Numbered from the stretch's first letter, positions 25,920 through 38,872 are shown. The stretch is DNA of 64,000 nucleotides from Lepiota brunneoincarnata (GCA_023014365.1 JAEBUN010000023.1:682001-746000); one strand, 5' to 3'. Notes: generated by a model from the sequence alone, not told the origin. Numbers and translations are program-made.

Positions 25920-26867
25920 AGAGGATGGGCCCGTGGGGGTTCTGGCCAAACTGCAAGGGATCTCCCCGCCCTGCTGAATAAGGACCAAGGGAGAAGGAAG
26001 GAAATCTATGTAGAACGTAGTAAGGTATATTCAGTCTCGACGCGAGAGCTGAAGTGCGACTACAAGTGAGAGACTATTTATCTAACACTACGATACACGC
26101 GCTTGTACGTAGACAATAAGCACAATAGCAATAGTGTACGGGCAGAGGAGGACGGTAAAGGCATAGCATAAAAGATATAAAAACGGTAGAGACCGTGCAC
26201 GAGAAACGGAGCGCGGGATATGGAACAAAGACGGAAGGGCGGGAAAAGGACGCCAGCTAAACGGAGACCGGAACTCGGCACGCGTTTGCGAGCTCGACAA
26301 TCTATGATATACAGACCCATAGTAGTTGTATTGAACGCGCAACATGTCACCAATCGGCATGCTCAGGTGCAGTTTAGCATCTGTTTTAGCTCTTGATGTA
26401 TTCATTATCTGGTAGATCGGAATCGAAACCCTAAAACCACTCTGTTCCATGTCCTTCTGCTTTCTGATCACCATTGCCATCGACCATGATGGAATTTATG
26501 CGCTGTACTTGGATTTCTAAAGATCGGCCTCTCGCGACAAAAAGCGATAGCAATTCAAGCATATGAATTATAGCCACCCGATAACTAGTTCTACAGTGAT
26601 TCGATAAATCTGGATAGCAGTGAGTGTTGTCTAAAGCTAGAATATGCCCAAAGTTCCCTTCATGAGTGATAGGATTATCGGCGATGTAAAAGACACTAGT
26701 GGTCGTGTTGTGGGCCCCCAAGTCTAATGGATGATGGAATGTCATGGGTACTCGCAGCACCTCATGAGTCGACAGTCGTATCCCGGGGTTAACATGGAGA
26801 ACATGATTCACGATGCATGCTACATCGGTTCCTCTCTTTCCTTTCACCAAAACGGCTGATCGATAAC

Positions 26868-26955
26868 AAATCACAGACGCCCCATGTCTACCTGATAACC
26901 CACCTGCAGACCCATGCGCTTTCAACGAGGTTGCTGGCTGGCTTGATAAAATCCG
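26868..26955 (+). repeat. Short dispersed direct repeat, copy 1
   Basis: Similar to 28003-28110. Shared blocks include TGTCTACCTGATA, CCCAC(C/T)TGCA and TTGATAAAATCCGCC. Copy 1 lacks a 6-nt piece (CGCAGC) found in copy 2. One frame of each copy reads GW(L/F)DKIR near the end, so this may be a remnant of a duplicated coding fragment. Confidence 0.55.
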
Positions 26956-27120
26956 CCGCCGTAATATTTTTGAAGGCCTGGATTGAACTGCCCCTCTACT
27001 ACAGGTGAGTATATCATTACTTGTTCTTCATGCCAGACGATGAAGGTTCCCCGGTGCCGGGCCTGCTCTTCCATTTTGATTCAAGTCTAGAAACAAGCTC
27101 CTCGCTTCCTATACAATACT

Positions 27121-27378
27121 ATGCAGACAAGCAGCTCGTCGCAGAGAGGTAGATCCCCTACACGCCGGGAAGGACACCAGGCTTCCGTTATTCGCATTAT
27201 TCTGGAGCACCAATGGCCATCATCTAGTCAATTCTCTAGCAATACCTCACAGCAGTTTCGAGTCAATACCGTTGGACAGAACCAACAAGGTTCTTCTAAG
27301 CGCCAGCGGAAACAGAAAAGGAAATCAGCGAAAGCGACCTATTCACGAAAGCCAATCCAAGGAGACTGGACTTTCTGA
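27121..27378 (+). CDS. Small basic Ser/Gln-rich ORF (weak)
   Basis: Not recognised. An 85-codon frame starts with ATG and ends QGDWTF, a tail resembling GDWSF of the MGNCMC protein 1.4 kb upstream. The middle is Ser/Gln-rich and the C-terminal third is strongly basic (KRQRKQKRKSAK). No TATA box or convincing intron was seen. It may be a diverged relative of the upstream gene or chance. Confidence 0.25.
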   Translation: MQTSSSSQRGRSPTRREGHQASVIRIILEHQWPSSSQFSSNTSQQFRVNTVGQNQQGSSKRQRKQKRKSAKATYSRKPIQGDWTF

Positions 27379-29278
27379 GGACTTGGCAATATATGATGCA
27401 CAAGAGTCGGCGTATTCGGGGTGATGAGGAGAGGATCGATGAGATAGGTGGACCCAGTAGCGAGTCGTCCTGCTTGGCCGAGCAAGTGTATTTCAATGTC
27501 TTCTACAAATGCAAAGCAGAATTGCACCCCCCTTGATACATGGTTTATCGAGTAGTTCGATTTTTTCCTCCAAAGTTGAAAGCCTCAAAACTTTGCTTAG
27601 GGGGTACTTCTTGTTCATCACCTAGCATAGTAGGCTCGATTTCTCCAGACTATACTCGATTTTAATTCAAACCAGCTTTTATCGACATGAAGGAGTACTA
27701 AAGCTGTATATTCTCCCAGGGGTACCATATTACTACGGACTTCAACGAATTTGTTCTGCACAGGTTTGATGAATTCCGAGACCCGGACCAACGCCAGTAA
27801 CCGGGGATGCACGAGGCCCTAGGCGGCTGCGCCGTGGGCACCAGTGCAGGCCAAACCATCTGTGCCCTATGAAATTTACGATATTTATTTTTTTCGACCC
27901 CTCATACGTTGACAGTCTTTCGATTTGGGTGACCATGTAGCCGGAAAATAACGCCCAGCATCGACTCCCGCTTTCTTCCTTCCGAGAGCATCGCACTGGG
28001 TGATAGACAAGTCAGTTATGGGCGCCTCGTGTCTACCTGATAGCCCACTTGCACACCCACGCGCAGCGCGCTTTCACCGAACTCGTCGGCTGGTTTGATA
28101 AAATCCGCCCCTGTGGATGTGTAGCAGGAGGTCTTTCTAGGGAGGATGGTCTTTCTGAGATAGTAGGTGGACTTGGGGCGAGTGTGTTTGTCTTCCGCGG
28201 TCTCAGCAATTCACACTTTCCTATGTGTCGTTCCCCTTCGACGTCACCGCACACCTATTTTATTCGCTAGTCTTCTCTATGTTATTGAAACCCACGTTTG
28301 AAAGAACAGGAATAATTGCTGGGGTAGTCATCACCCGCGCGATGCTCGGACACTGAGAGGAGGCTGATCTCATCTTACGGATGTCCGTTTTTTTTTCCAC
28401 CTGTTTCAAAGTCCAGGTCTTTGTTCCGAGGGAATGATCTCACGCGGTGGCGTTTCTGTCATGCAGAAAAAAAGAGATGCGCAGAGTCCGGATAATTTCC
28501 TGCGGGGTAAAGGGCCTGGCAACGCTTATCCCGGGTGTGGAAAAAGTTCATGGAATAGACTATTGGCTGGCGTACGTGCTTACAAGCCCGCTCCCAGTCA
28601 TACTAGTTCATCTCTACCTTGCCATATATTGTATCTGCCATTGCCCATCACGAAGAGCCTAGGAATAGCCCGCCGCTAGACAGCTGGTACCGGTTTGGAT
28701 AATCATATCATATCATCCGAGACTCACCCTCAGAGGCGGTGCTACGTTCTGATGCCCTGACTGGGCAGCTAGGCAGTGCGAGGAGTGCAGTTGGCTGGGC
28801 AATGTTAGCCGTGGTCCGGGGGTTGAGGCCTTTGGGGTATTACTATAGGAGGATCCATCATGGGGAGAGAGCAGCCCAAGTTGGGCTCGTATCATGCATG
28901 TTCTGGCTTGAACTGTCTACCACCAACTTGCCATGCATCATGTGGCCATTGGTGGCAATGTGTGGCCTGTGGTGGACGTCGAAGCCCGAACACTTTACTA
29001 AGCCCCTGTCCGTCACCTAGGGCCCTTCCTTGGCGTACCTCAAACCAACGTGTCGGCTGGCTAGTGGCTACAGGGACCGAAGCCAACTGTTCAAGCGCTC
29101 AACGCTGGACGTTTTTTGAACGCTTGGGCTCTGAAACGAACCCCGCAAGGTTCCAAAAGGGGTTAGAACGAAGTATTATAACTTTGTGCTTTTTACTGAG
29201 GTGTATGGTATAGTACATATGCATGTGGTCAAAATAAGTTAGGCATCTAGCTACGAATGAGTGAGGGACGATGCTGGA
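27379..29278. other. Gene-poor interval
   Basis: No supported gene. It contains copy 2 of the direct repeat and several short overlapping frames without splice signals. Confidence 0.4.
28003..28110 (+). repeat. Short dispersed direct repeat, copy 2
   Basis: The partner of 26868-26955, about 1.1 kb downstream in the same orientation, with clear base similarity over roughly 85-100 bp. No target-site duplications or terminal repeats are obvious. Confidence 0.55.
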
Positions 29279-29825
29279 TCATTTTTGACCAGCTTCGAGC
29301 CACCCGTGAGCTCTTAGAAGTTGGCGCGTTTCCTTGTTATTGGGCTTAATTTCGCCGTTCAAGGGAGCGAAACTCTTCTTCAGCCTGGCACCGCCTAGGG
29401 TGAATATCACGGAGTAAAATAAACCGTCTCCCTATTATTAGTGGCAGATCAGCATCAGCACATTGCAAGCGTCGGCGATTAAGGTGGGATCAACCAACCT
29501 CCCTCGTGGGTCCCACCCGCGGAGGTGAGGCAGTGACGTTGCCGGGGCACCAGGTTCCGTGTGTGGTGCGAATCCAGGCTAGCTCGCCTCTCTGCAAGCA
29601 TGAGGTCAGGTCTATGCTTAAGGGCTCAATAAACCTTCTTACCCGGAAGAGGTAGGGACGACCCTCGTCGAGGTCAACGAGGTCGTCAGTGAAGTGACTA
29701 CTATCGCTGCTTGCATCACTCCATTGTTCAAGTTCCTCAGGAGTGGCTGCGCGTAATAATTTTTGATCGCCTCTCCGGTGACTACTACGGGTAGATCTCT
29801 GCCTGCCGGACATATGCTGGGGCAT
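29279..29825 (-). CDS. Small PWWP/Tudor-like chromatin-type protein
   Basis: Three exons: 29643-29825, 29499-29591 and 29279-29431, giving about 143 residues. The N-terminal part is basic (GRQRSTRSSHRRGDQK), then acidic (EELEQWSDASSDSSHF). Exon 2 reads RGELAWIRTTHGTWCPGNV, the start of a small beta-barrel of the PWWP/Tudor kind. Exon 3 completes it: GLFYSVIFTLGGARLKK, FAPLNGEIKPN, LLRAHGWLE. As I recall, similar short proteins occur in Agaricomycetes; a chromatin or histone-tail role is inferred from the fold only. Intron 1 is 51 nt, divisible by three and without a stop, so it can be retained without breaking the frame. Intron 2 is 67 nt with donor GTTGGT. It is divergent from vps4, 533 bp between starts. 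Confidence 0.6.
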
Positions 29826-30358
29826 GGTTGATGTACAATGGAAATTTCTACGGCTTGGGAGTCCGCGGACAATAGAGAAGCGGAAGCGCTGAAATCTGTC
29901 GGACGGTTGGGAGGGGGGGCAAGATTGGGTGTTTGAAGGGGCAGATGGTAGGTGGCCTTTTTATATTGCACGGAAAGGTGTGGCATGTCCTAATTAGTAC
30001 CAATCAATTGTTAATCAAAGAGATGGATCAAGTGCGTCTGTTTTTGTTTGTTCCCAATACGTGCAGTGCTGCAGTGGGTGCCACCGGTGGGCGTTTGAGC
30101 GCCCAAGCGTAGGACAATGCTGTTGTCCGTGCTTTGACATACCTACTCCCAGCCATCCTCTTCAGCAACCAGGAGGAAACGGTCATCGCAAGGTAAGTAT
30201 CTGCGCTGCACATCTGGTATCAATCATTTGATTGATCCTGATGATTGTGATACAGTATAGCCTGTAAGATTCAAAAGCGGGTGTTTGGCATCGGCCTGAG
30301 ACCCAAACACAAACCGTTGACAGGGTTGGTTGCTCAAATCTGTTTCAACTACACACCC
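29826..30358. promoter_or_regulatory. Divergent intergenic region, PWWP-like gene / vps4
   Basis: A 533-bp region between two start codons. It presumably carries both promoters; no element was identified with confidence. Confidence 0.4.
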
Positions 30359-32037
<1,679 letters not shown>

Positions 32038-33176
32038 GATCCCTTACGAAGCACTTTTACGACTTGTGATCGTATCGAGTTATTCCCTTGACGTTTCATT
32101 TGTATATCACGATCCATCCCATTTCTTCAAGGAAAGTCATTTGTTCGTTTAGGGGTCTGAGATCCTTGTTGTCGACAGTCGTGGTAAATCACTGCCTCGG
32201 GGTTATGACATTCTATTCCGGCTTACTTGTTGTGTACGTACAATACGGGGATTGAGAATAGCGGAAGACAAAAAGAGGACTGTGGACGTAAAATTACTGT
32301 ATAATCGGGGACGGACCGAGAGGGAATGAAGAGAGAGAGAGAAGTCTACTCCATACTCTTTGCAACAAGTTAATATTATAGAGGTCGTCATGGAAATGCG
32401 CTATGCAGGGAATAATATGTGCAAGTTGGAAAAAGAAAAAAAAAGGGTCGTGTCGAAGGTCGCGTTTTTGTCTGACCAGCCGTCGTTCCGGAAAAACCGA
32501 AGGGGATAAATATATAAGCACCCCGCCAAGTCAATTTGAATTCTTGAAATAAATGAAATGCCAGAAGCTAATTATAAGTAAAAAAAAACAGGGAAGGCGC
32601 CGAACGGAACGCCAAGGCGATTATGGCACGGACAGACAAAAAGGAGGCAAGTATCAGGGTAAAGGATAATTGAATAATAATAATCGTACATATGCTGAAT
32701 AGAATAAGAGTACGTCACGAAGTGTCAATGAAATTTTACAAGTTCTCGAGAGAAGGAAAAAAAAAAGAAAAAAGAAAGCAGAAGACGCGTCAATACTATA
32801 CTACCGAAGGTCCAAGAAAGCAGAGACGGGGGTAATAGAAGCAAGGAAGAACTGTGCTGAGCGCTATTAATGCATTGAGTTCGACGCGCCCAAGGAAAAG
32901 AGATATCGAAAAAATGTTGCATGTATGTGAATGTGTGGGAAAAGTGAGTTCCTGTTGTTGGATGGGAGATGCGGAGGGGAGAACAAGCGAGTGACATTCC
33001 TTGGGGGGGGGGAAATAAAGAGCGCAAGCGCAAGAGACCAAATGTGGGGCGATATGATACAGAAAGCCCCTGCTGTCAAAGCTGAGTGAATGAGATATGA
33101 ATATCCTACAAAAGAAATCAAGTCAGCAATTGGACGAGTCAAAATGGGAGTGGAGGTGCGTACAGCGGGAGCCAGT
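32038..33176. other. Convergent 3' interval
   Basis: Between the vps4 stop and the stop of the Ser/Pro-rich gene. AT- and A-run-rich (for example A8 near 32580), no gene seen. Confidence 0.5.
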
Positions 33177-35675
33177 CTACATATTCAAACTCGAACGGGC
33201 AGAGTAATACACCTCGGACACCATCGACACTGCATCCATCTCCATTTCACCTTCAGTGCAAGTATCAAACTCTCCCTCACAGACTGATGAACCTAAACTG
33301 TCCCTCCGGCGCTCTCCACGCCCGCACCCACCATCACGCTCAGCCACGAAACCAGACGAGGAGGAGGAGGAAATGTCAAGCACCATCTTTGCCTCCAACT
33401 CCTCAATACGCGTCATTAACCTCTGCTGCTGCGTCCGACCTGGCACAATGGTAGCGGTACTGCTAACCGTGCGGACACTACTCGACGAACTCGAACTCGT
33501 AGAAGACGCGGTCGAGGGCGGGAAGTAATTTCCCTCCTCCTTTCCCTTCCCTTTGCCCTTGTCCTCAATCTCCTTGGACCTAGATCTGGATCTGGACCCA
33601 GACCCAAGCTTCGGCTTGAGTTTGAGTTTTTTGGCAGGGAAGTACGAGGTTGTTGCAGGTGCTGACGTGATTGAGGGTTCAATCGGTGAGTATGTACTGA
33701 CGTTCCTCAATGGTGCCGATGAGGAAGGAGGCGGGGCAGAGGCGAAAGCACATGCTGGAAGTAGGGGTTTGGGCATCGGTGGAGCAGCTTGTCGACGTTG
33801 GAGTAATTTCGACGAAAAGGAAGGAGGAAGGGGAAATTTGCTCAGTGTAGATACAGAAGTCGAAGCGGAGATAGTGCCTGCATATGTAAAGGTAGCAAGA
33901 CCCGAGTTCGGGGTCGACGGAGAAGAGGGGGAGGAGGGGGGCTGTTCGTACAGTGAACCCGAAGCGGAGATGTAGGAGGAAGTCGACGCCATGGAAGTAG
34001 TGGAAGCCATCGAACGGAGGCTAATTGTCGACCTGGATGGTGTGAGTTGAGCGCCGATAGGAGAGGAGGGAGAGCTTGGTGTGCAAGGGGAAGAGGATCC
34101 AGGTCCAATAGGAAGCTGGCGTTTCAGCTTCACCGCGGCTTGCGATGCTGAGCGTTGGGAGAGGCCGGAGGACGCTGAGACAACGGAGGCCTTGCTCGCT
34201 TTTCTCTCTCGTTTCTGCTCTCGTTCAAGTTCGCGCAGCTTTTCGAGCTCATCTGGTAGATTGGTCGTCCATTCTGCAAAACTCTTGCATTTTCTGGCCC
34301 CAGCAACTACCACCACCTCTTTCTTCTTCGTTGAATCAATACACAGGCTCGACTTGGGCTTCTTCAACAGTGGCAACGAGAGCGTCCAATCCTCATTTCC
34401 TACCCGCGCAGCAGCGGGAGTAGTGGGTAAATTTGGTGCCGGACCAGACTCTATGCGGCGTGTGGTCGCACTAGATCGAGTGCTTAAATTTGACGTTGTA
34501 CGGAGCCTGGGTTGGTTCTGGTGCTGAATCTGGGGCGGGATATCTTCGGGAGAGAGATGCTGTTTAGTTGAATAGATGGAAGGCGAAGATCCCGAACGTC
34601 CGCGCGCGATCTCTTTCTTTGGTATGTCCCGGGATAACTCGAGCGGTTGAGACGGAGCGCCGAGATAGAGAGTCCATTCTTCATCTGCGGCAGGAGCGGC
34701 ATCGCGGGGTTTATCCAGTGACGAGAGAGAGCAGTCAGAGTCGTCAGAAGTGATGGTCAAAGGCGGACTTGGAAGGGGGCAAGAAGGAGGAGGTTTCAGG
34801 GGCGGGAGTGACGCCGTAGATTTTTTCTTGAATGCCGACGGGCGCTTCTTGGACGGGTTGGACCCATCATCGCCTAGTGCAGAGACAGGAGAGGATGGAA
34901 CATCGCCAGCAGCAGCACAGGCTTGTAGGAAGCTATCCTGAATCAGACTCCTCCTTACAACCCTTAACTTGCTTTTTGCAAAAGGGTCAGAATTCTGCCG
35001 GTCATCACTACCAGTTGACCACCTATGCAACACCGAAGCCACAGAAGCATAGGGGTGGACATCATAGTTTGTATGTTGCGGGAAAATGGGAGTAGCAGGG
35101 GATCTAGTGGACACGGTAGAGTCAGAGCGCTCAGAGGGCGACGGAGAGGAAGGAGGAACAAGACGGCGTTTATGGATGTAGCCCGGAGCTGAGGGCATCG
35201 ATGTCTTGCGAAAAGATGTGCCGTCAGCACTTCCAAGCCTATCGGTAGAACGAGGTACGTGTCTTTCTCTTTCAAGTTGAACAGCTAGGGGAAGATACGG
35301 CATAAAGTCGCCACCAGAGGGAGCCTCAATCCGTAGAGTGGCCGTACCCGTCGAGCGATCATCATCACAAGCACAGGAGACGCTGCGGGACCGACCCGAT
35401 GAGGATGAATGGACAGAGGTAGCAGACACCAGAGTGACGGTTGGGATTGAAGAGTCTGCGGGGGGAGGGGTTCCAGGCTGGGAGCAGGAGACAGAGCGAA
35501 GTCGACTGGTAGGAGACTTGACGAGGGCAGAGGCCTGGCGTTTGAGCCGATCCAATACCTGGCGGGCGCGAGGGCGGGAGGGAGTAGTAGGAGACGGAAG
35601 AGGGATGCAATGCTGAGTGAGATCAAGGTGGGACATGGCATCTATAGAGTGCAATGGGAGGGGGGTATGGAGCAT
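33177..35675 (-). CDS. Long Ser/Pro-rich protein with three EWT motifs
   Basis: Not recognised. One continuous frame of about 830 codons, almost certainly coding given its length. Start chosen at ATG 35675 (MLHTPLPLHSIDAM), with another at 35636 (MSHLDLTQ). The frame stays open upstream to 35852, but that stretch is hydrophobic and promoter-like. Most of the protein is disordered, with Ser/Pro/Thr tracts. Three spaced short motifs repeat: DEEWTLYLGAP, NEDWTLSLPL and FAEWTTNLPDEL. A charged helix follows the third (ELEKLRELEREQKRERK), a short coiled coil (RIEELEAKM) lies near the end, and an acidic tail ends EVYYSARSSLNM. A small upstream frame (35965, MMASAPPFTLAEF) could be a first exon, but I find no good splice pair. 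Confidence 0.7.
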   Translation of the reverse strand: MLHTPLPLHSIDAMSHLDLTQHCIPLPSPTTPSRPRARQVLDRLKRQASALVKSPTSRLRSVSCSQPGTPPPADSSIPTVTLVSATSVHSSSSGRSRSVSCACDDDRSTGTATLRIEAPSGGDFMPYLPLAVQLERERHVPRSTDRLGSADGTSFRKTSMPSAPGYIHKRRLVPPSSPSPSERSDSTVSTRSPATPIFPQHTNYDVHPYASVASVLHRWSTGSDDRQNSDPFAKSKLRVVRRSLIQDSFLQACAAAGDVPSSPVSALGDDGSNPSKKRPSAFKKKSTASLPPLKPPPSCPLPSPPLTITSDDSDCSLSSLDKPRDAAPAADEEWTLYLGAPSQPLELSRDIPKKEIARGRSGSSPSIYSTKQHLSPEDIPPQIQHQNQPRLRTTSNLSTRSSATTRRIESGPAPNLPTTPAAARVGNEDWTLSLPLLKKPKSSLCIDSTKKKEVVVVAGARKCKSFAEWTTNLPDELEKLRELEREQKRERKASKASVVSASSGLSQRSASQAAVKLKRQLPIGPGSSSPCTPSSPSSPIGAQLTPSRSTISLRSMASTTSMASTSSYISASGSLYEQPPSSPSSPSTPNSGLATFTYAGTISASTSVSTLSKFPLPPSFSSKLLQRRQAAPPMPKPLLPACAFASAPPPSSSAPLRNVSTYSPIEPSITSAPATTSYFPAKKLKLKPKLGSGSRSRSRSKEIEDKGKGKGKEEGNYFPPSTASSTSSSSSSSVRTVSSTATIVPGRTQQQRLMTRIEELEAKMVLDISSSSSSGFVAERDGGCGRGERRRDSLGSSVCEGEFDTCTEGEMEMDAVSMVSEVYYSARSSLNM

Positions 35676-37825
35676 GGTGGTTGTAGGAGAAGAAATAAAG
35701 AACGACCTGGCTGAATGAGCCGACAAGAAAGAGCACAGTGAGTGGATAAAGAAAGGGAGTAAAAGATGAGTATCTTGCCTTGCGGCGGAGACGCCAAGGC
35801 CGGGCGACGGGGTCTCGGGCAAGAAAAGGATAGAAAGGAACGACGGGAACAAGACAGGGTGGTGTGCGTCCTCTCAGGGTCATTCCGCTCTTGAACCTCT
35901 TCTAGCGCCGCGGAGACAAGCTCTCCAAATTCGGCTAGTGTAAATGGGGGCGCGCTCGCCATCATTACCCGGCTGTTGTGTTAGCACCGCTGTCAACAGA
36001 GAGGGGTGGGGGTAGAGAGTGAGTGGAATGAGCAACAGAGCATTTTATGCGGCAAAGGAGGTTGAAAGGATTAGGAACTCGAGTTGCGCTCTGTGGATGA
36101 CCGATGAGTTGCAGCCCAACGCCACCTCTCCCGTGTAGTTCCGTTGTTCGCTGGAACTTGAATGTTCATGGACTAAAAGAAAGTGCATGATTCTCGTCAC
36201 CATGCCAGCCAATCACGAATCTTTTCTCAACTTTTTAATTTGCCCAAACGAGCACCCAACGGCTCTGGCACCTATCACGCAGCACCTCCCCTTCTTTACC
36301 TACGAGACCTACATCCACTCTCTTCGACCTGATTGTCTCTGCTTATCGCTCTAACCGGTTAGACACTCTTCCATAACTATTTCGAAATGAATTCGCGAAC
36401 CGGAACCACGACTCTCGCAGTGCGTTGCTTCTAGACCGGAGAAAATCCCGCTGCTAACCCCCCCCCCCCCCCCCACACTTTGACTCGCTGCTTCCCGCGA
36501 CGTTTGAGGCCCTGCCTCGTGTTTATGACTATTCAACGGCGGAGTAGCCCCCCGATACTCCTTCTTTGGTGTACAAGTACTCTGTGTATAGGTGGGGAAG
36601 GTAGATGTCACGCTAGCCTTCTAGTGTGTATCGGGAAACGAGCACTGGAACACGACCGACCCGAGCGAAAGCACACGATGCATTAGGACCGCGCCTTGTC
36701 TTCAACATTGCAATAGAACCGCTGCTAGCGCGTAGAATAAGTCAGTGCCAGACTACTTGGTGAACTTGCAAATAGAATTAGAACTTACATACTGGGATCC
36801 TAACCAACAGAGATTCACACCCGGTCCCGACTCGACTCTCGAACATGGCAGACGTTAAGCATGCCTCGAGGCATGGGTTCTTAGATTTGACGCGCGACTG
36901 TTGTCATCTGCGCGACGTTCATCTGACACCTTGACTTGGTTCCACCTCTGTGTATCTGACCTTTCATTGTGTCCCGATTTGGAGTCACAAGACGTCTTAG
37001 ACACACACGGACGTCTCGCGCCGAGACTAATTAACGACATGTGATCTATAGGCGCTCTGATCGACAGCAGTGCCCCCGTTTTCAGATTTCCATGATGTCC
37101 AGAAGCTATCCACTTCCCTCAGGACGTCGTTGCAATTCCACCCTTAGGCGACTGGTTCTAATCATGGTGATGTAGTGGCTATGTCGGATTTCAAATTGAC
37201 CCAAGCAGTGCTTCTGCGTAATGGAGCTCTTTTCATGTCACCGCTTCCAAGACCCGACTTTTAGCTTGTGTTGCCAAAAACACACACATCAGGAAACCCC
37301 CTGGAAGGAATTTACTAGGTTAAAGTTAACCTCGAACACACTATGACGTTAATCATCATAAACTGTGATTCTTTGCCAGCTCTTGTTATCCCCCTCCATT
37401 ACATTTACATATGCACCGAACGTGCATCCGCGGAATTTGGCACTGTTGAGCGTGAATTCAAACCGAGTCATACCGTGACCAGCGTCGCATGACTGTTGCA
37501 AATTATATGCCAAAATACCAGACAAGGACATAACAACCATAGATATCATGAAGATGCAATTGCAGTAATTGGATATTCATTATATTCACTGATATAATCA
37601 ACGAATACCTCATGTTCAAATATAGTCATACACCGGCAGTGCCTGAAGTTGGCTGTCAGAAGGATCAGAAGGTGCACCTGACTGACGGCTTATGGAAGAG
37701 CGTCCTGACACAAGGAATGGAACGGAACAGCATCGGTCAACTACATTACACAGGTAACTCAGGCAACGCTCCTTTGCGCTACATACTACTATAGACCGCC
37801 GCTCATATTTCCTGCAATTGTTACA
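35676..37825. other. Intergenic interval with a C17 run
   Basis: No confident gene. It contains 17 consecutive C at about 36458-36474. A 66-codon minus-strand frame at 37349-37549 is listed separately. Confidence 0.45.
37349..37549 (-). CDS. Possible small secreted protein (weak)
   Basis: Not recognised. A 66-codon frame with a hydrophobic start (MISMVVMSLSGILAYN) that could be a signal peptide, then a polar part with two cysteines (QQSCDAGH and FRGCTFGAY). Composition is protein-like. There is no intron or promoter evidence, and it lies 280 bp from the lectin pseudogene on the opposite strand. Confidence 0.25.
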   Translation of the reverse strand: MISMVVMSLSGILAYNLQQSCDAGHGMTRFEFTLNSAKFRGCTFGAYVNVMEGDNKSWQRITVYDD

Positions 37826-38385
37826 ATGCCAAAACCTTCTGGCGGCACCTACTACATCGTCAACCAGGTTCTCTCCCGCAATGGGGAGAAACTTCGCAAT
37901 GACATTCAATGGCCGGGGACGACTTGCCACTGCTACCCCTTTGACCTACTCTACTGCTCAGCTTGTTAGTAATACACCATTGGCTTTTTTTGATTAGCGC
38001 TGGCACTATTGCTGATGAAGAGTCGAACATATAGTGGGTGATTGAGGATTTCGATGCAAAGACGCAGTCTGTTTCTCCCGTCAATTCCCCAGGTCTTCAA
38101 GCTGGTTGGGGTTCTTCTGGTGTGATTATTATCCCCGCGGGAAATTATGTCTGGACCATTAGGAGTAGGGATGATGGATATACGTGAGCTGCCTTTCATG
38201 ATCTACGAGTTGCTGGACTGGTGCTGAGGGTCTGATTTGTTTTCCTGCTTTCATGATCAATTAGTATTCAAGATGGTGGTGTGACGGTGTTTTGGGGACT
38301 TGATACCGCCTCTGATGGTGCAAATATCAGTATTGGTGATAAGAAAGGGGGGGAGAAGCAGCGTTGGGTTTTGCAACGTGCGTAG
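37826..38385 (+). pseudogene. Ricin-B-type (beta-trefoil) lectin, frameshifted
   Basis: Resembles small fungal carbohydrate-binding lectins of the ricin-B fold, usually cytosolic and defence-related. Three exons are visible: exon 1 from ATG 37826 (GGTYYIVNQVLS), exon 2 from 38035 (WVIEDFDAKTQSV, IPAGNYVWTIRS) and exon 3 (IQDGGVTVFWGLD, ending RWVLQRA and TAG at 38383-38385). Introns have donors GTTAGT and GTGAGC. After codon 23 an extra base (near 37895) shifts the frame; the sequence after it matches the family in the next frame, while the original frame soon stops. So the gene is inactive unless the base is a sequence error. The rest of the gene looks intact, which suggests a recent loss. 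Confidence 0.7.
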
Positions 38386-38529
38386 GCGGATTGCTACTGC
38401 AAGGCGGAGGAGAGAACCCGGGGCGACTGGGTCTTGTGGTGTCGAATATATATGTCTGCTACTTTCTTTGTTGTGCAATATAGAGTCGGGGATGTTCATG
38501 ATTAGTCTTATCTTTTGCCCTCTGTGATC

Positions 38530-38872
38530 AGTCGTAGAGATTAATAATTGGTTCCCCGCGCAAACGGGTGACCTTCCGCAATCGTTGATCTCGGATCACG
38601 AAACTCGGGCGGCGTCCATACTCAAGCCACCCAACGCCGTCTTCGGACTCAAGCACTCGACCACTTTAGCAACCAAACCCCCAGCCCGCTCTCCACGGCC
38701 CACCAGCATACATCGGGCCCAATATTTTCTTATAGGAGATAATAATACACCTCCGGCTCAATTCCGCCGGTACAATCCCCAGGAAGTCTGGTACCCTTCC
38801 AACAATGTCAAGCACTCTGTGACTTATATACCGGCCGGAACGTCTTTATCATTTCACCGACAAGGGAGTTAA
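38530..38872 (+). CDS. Unassigned ORF fragment
   Basis: Not recognised. A frame of about 110 codons with protein-like composition (NNWFPAQTGDLPQSL, YNPQEVWYPSNN, VTYIPAGTSL) but no ATG at a suitable place. It could be the last exon of an unplaced gene or a remnant. It follows the lectin pseudogene on the same strand. Confidence 0.25.

Noticed and set aside
26431..26925. 164-codon minus-strand frame
   Set aside because: No family similarity and no splice partners, and it runs antisense across copy 1 of the direct repeat. Probably chance.
33553..34527. Long plus-strand frames (140 and 148 codons)
   Set aside because: Antisense shadows of the Ser/Pro-rich gene, caused by its biased codon use.
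36458..36474. C17 run as a regulatory or structural element
   Set aside because: A plain homopolymer, prone to length error, with no nearby gene to connect it to.
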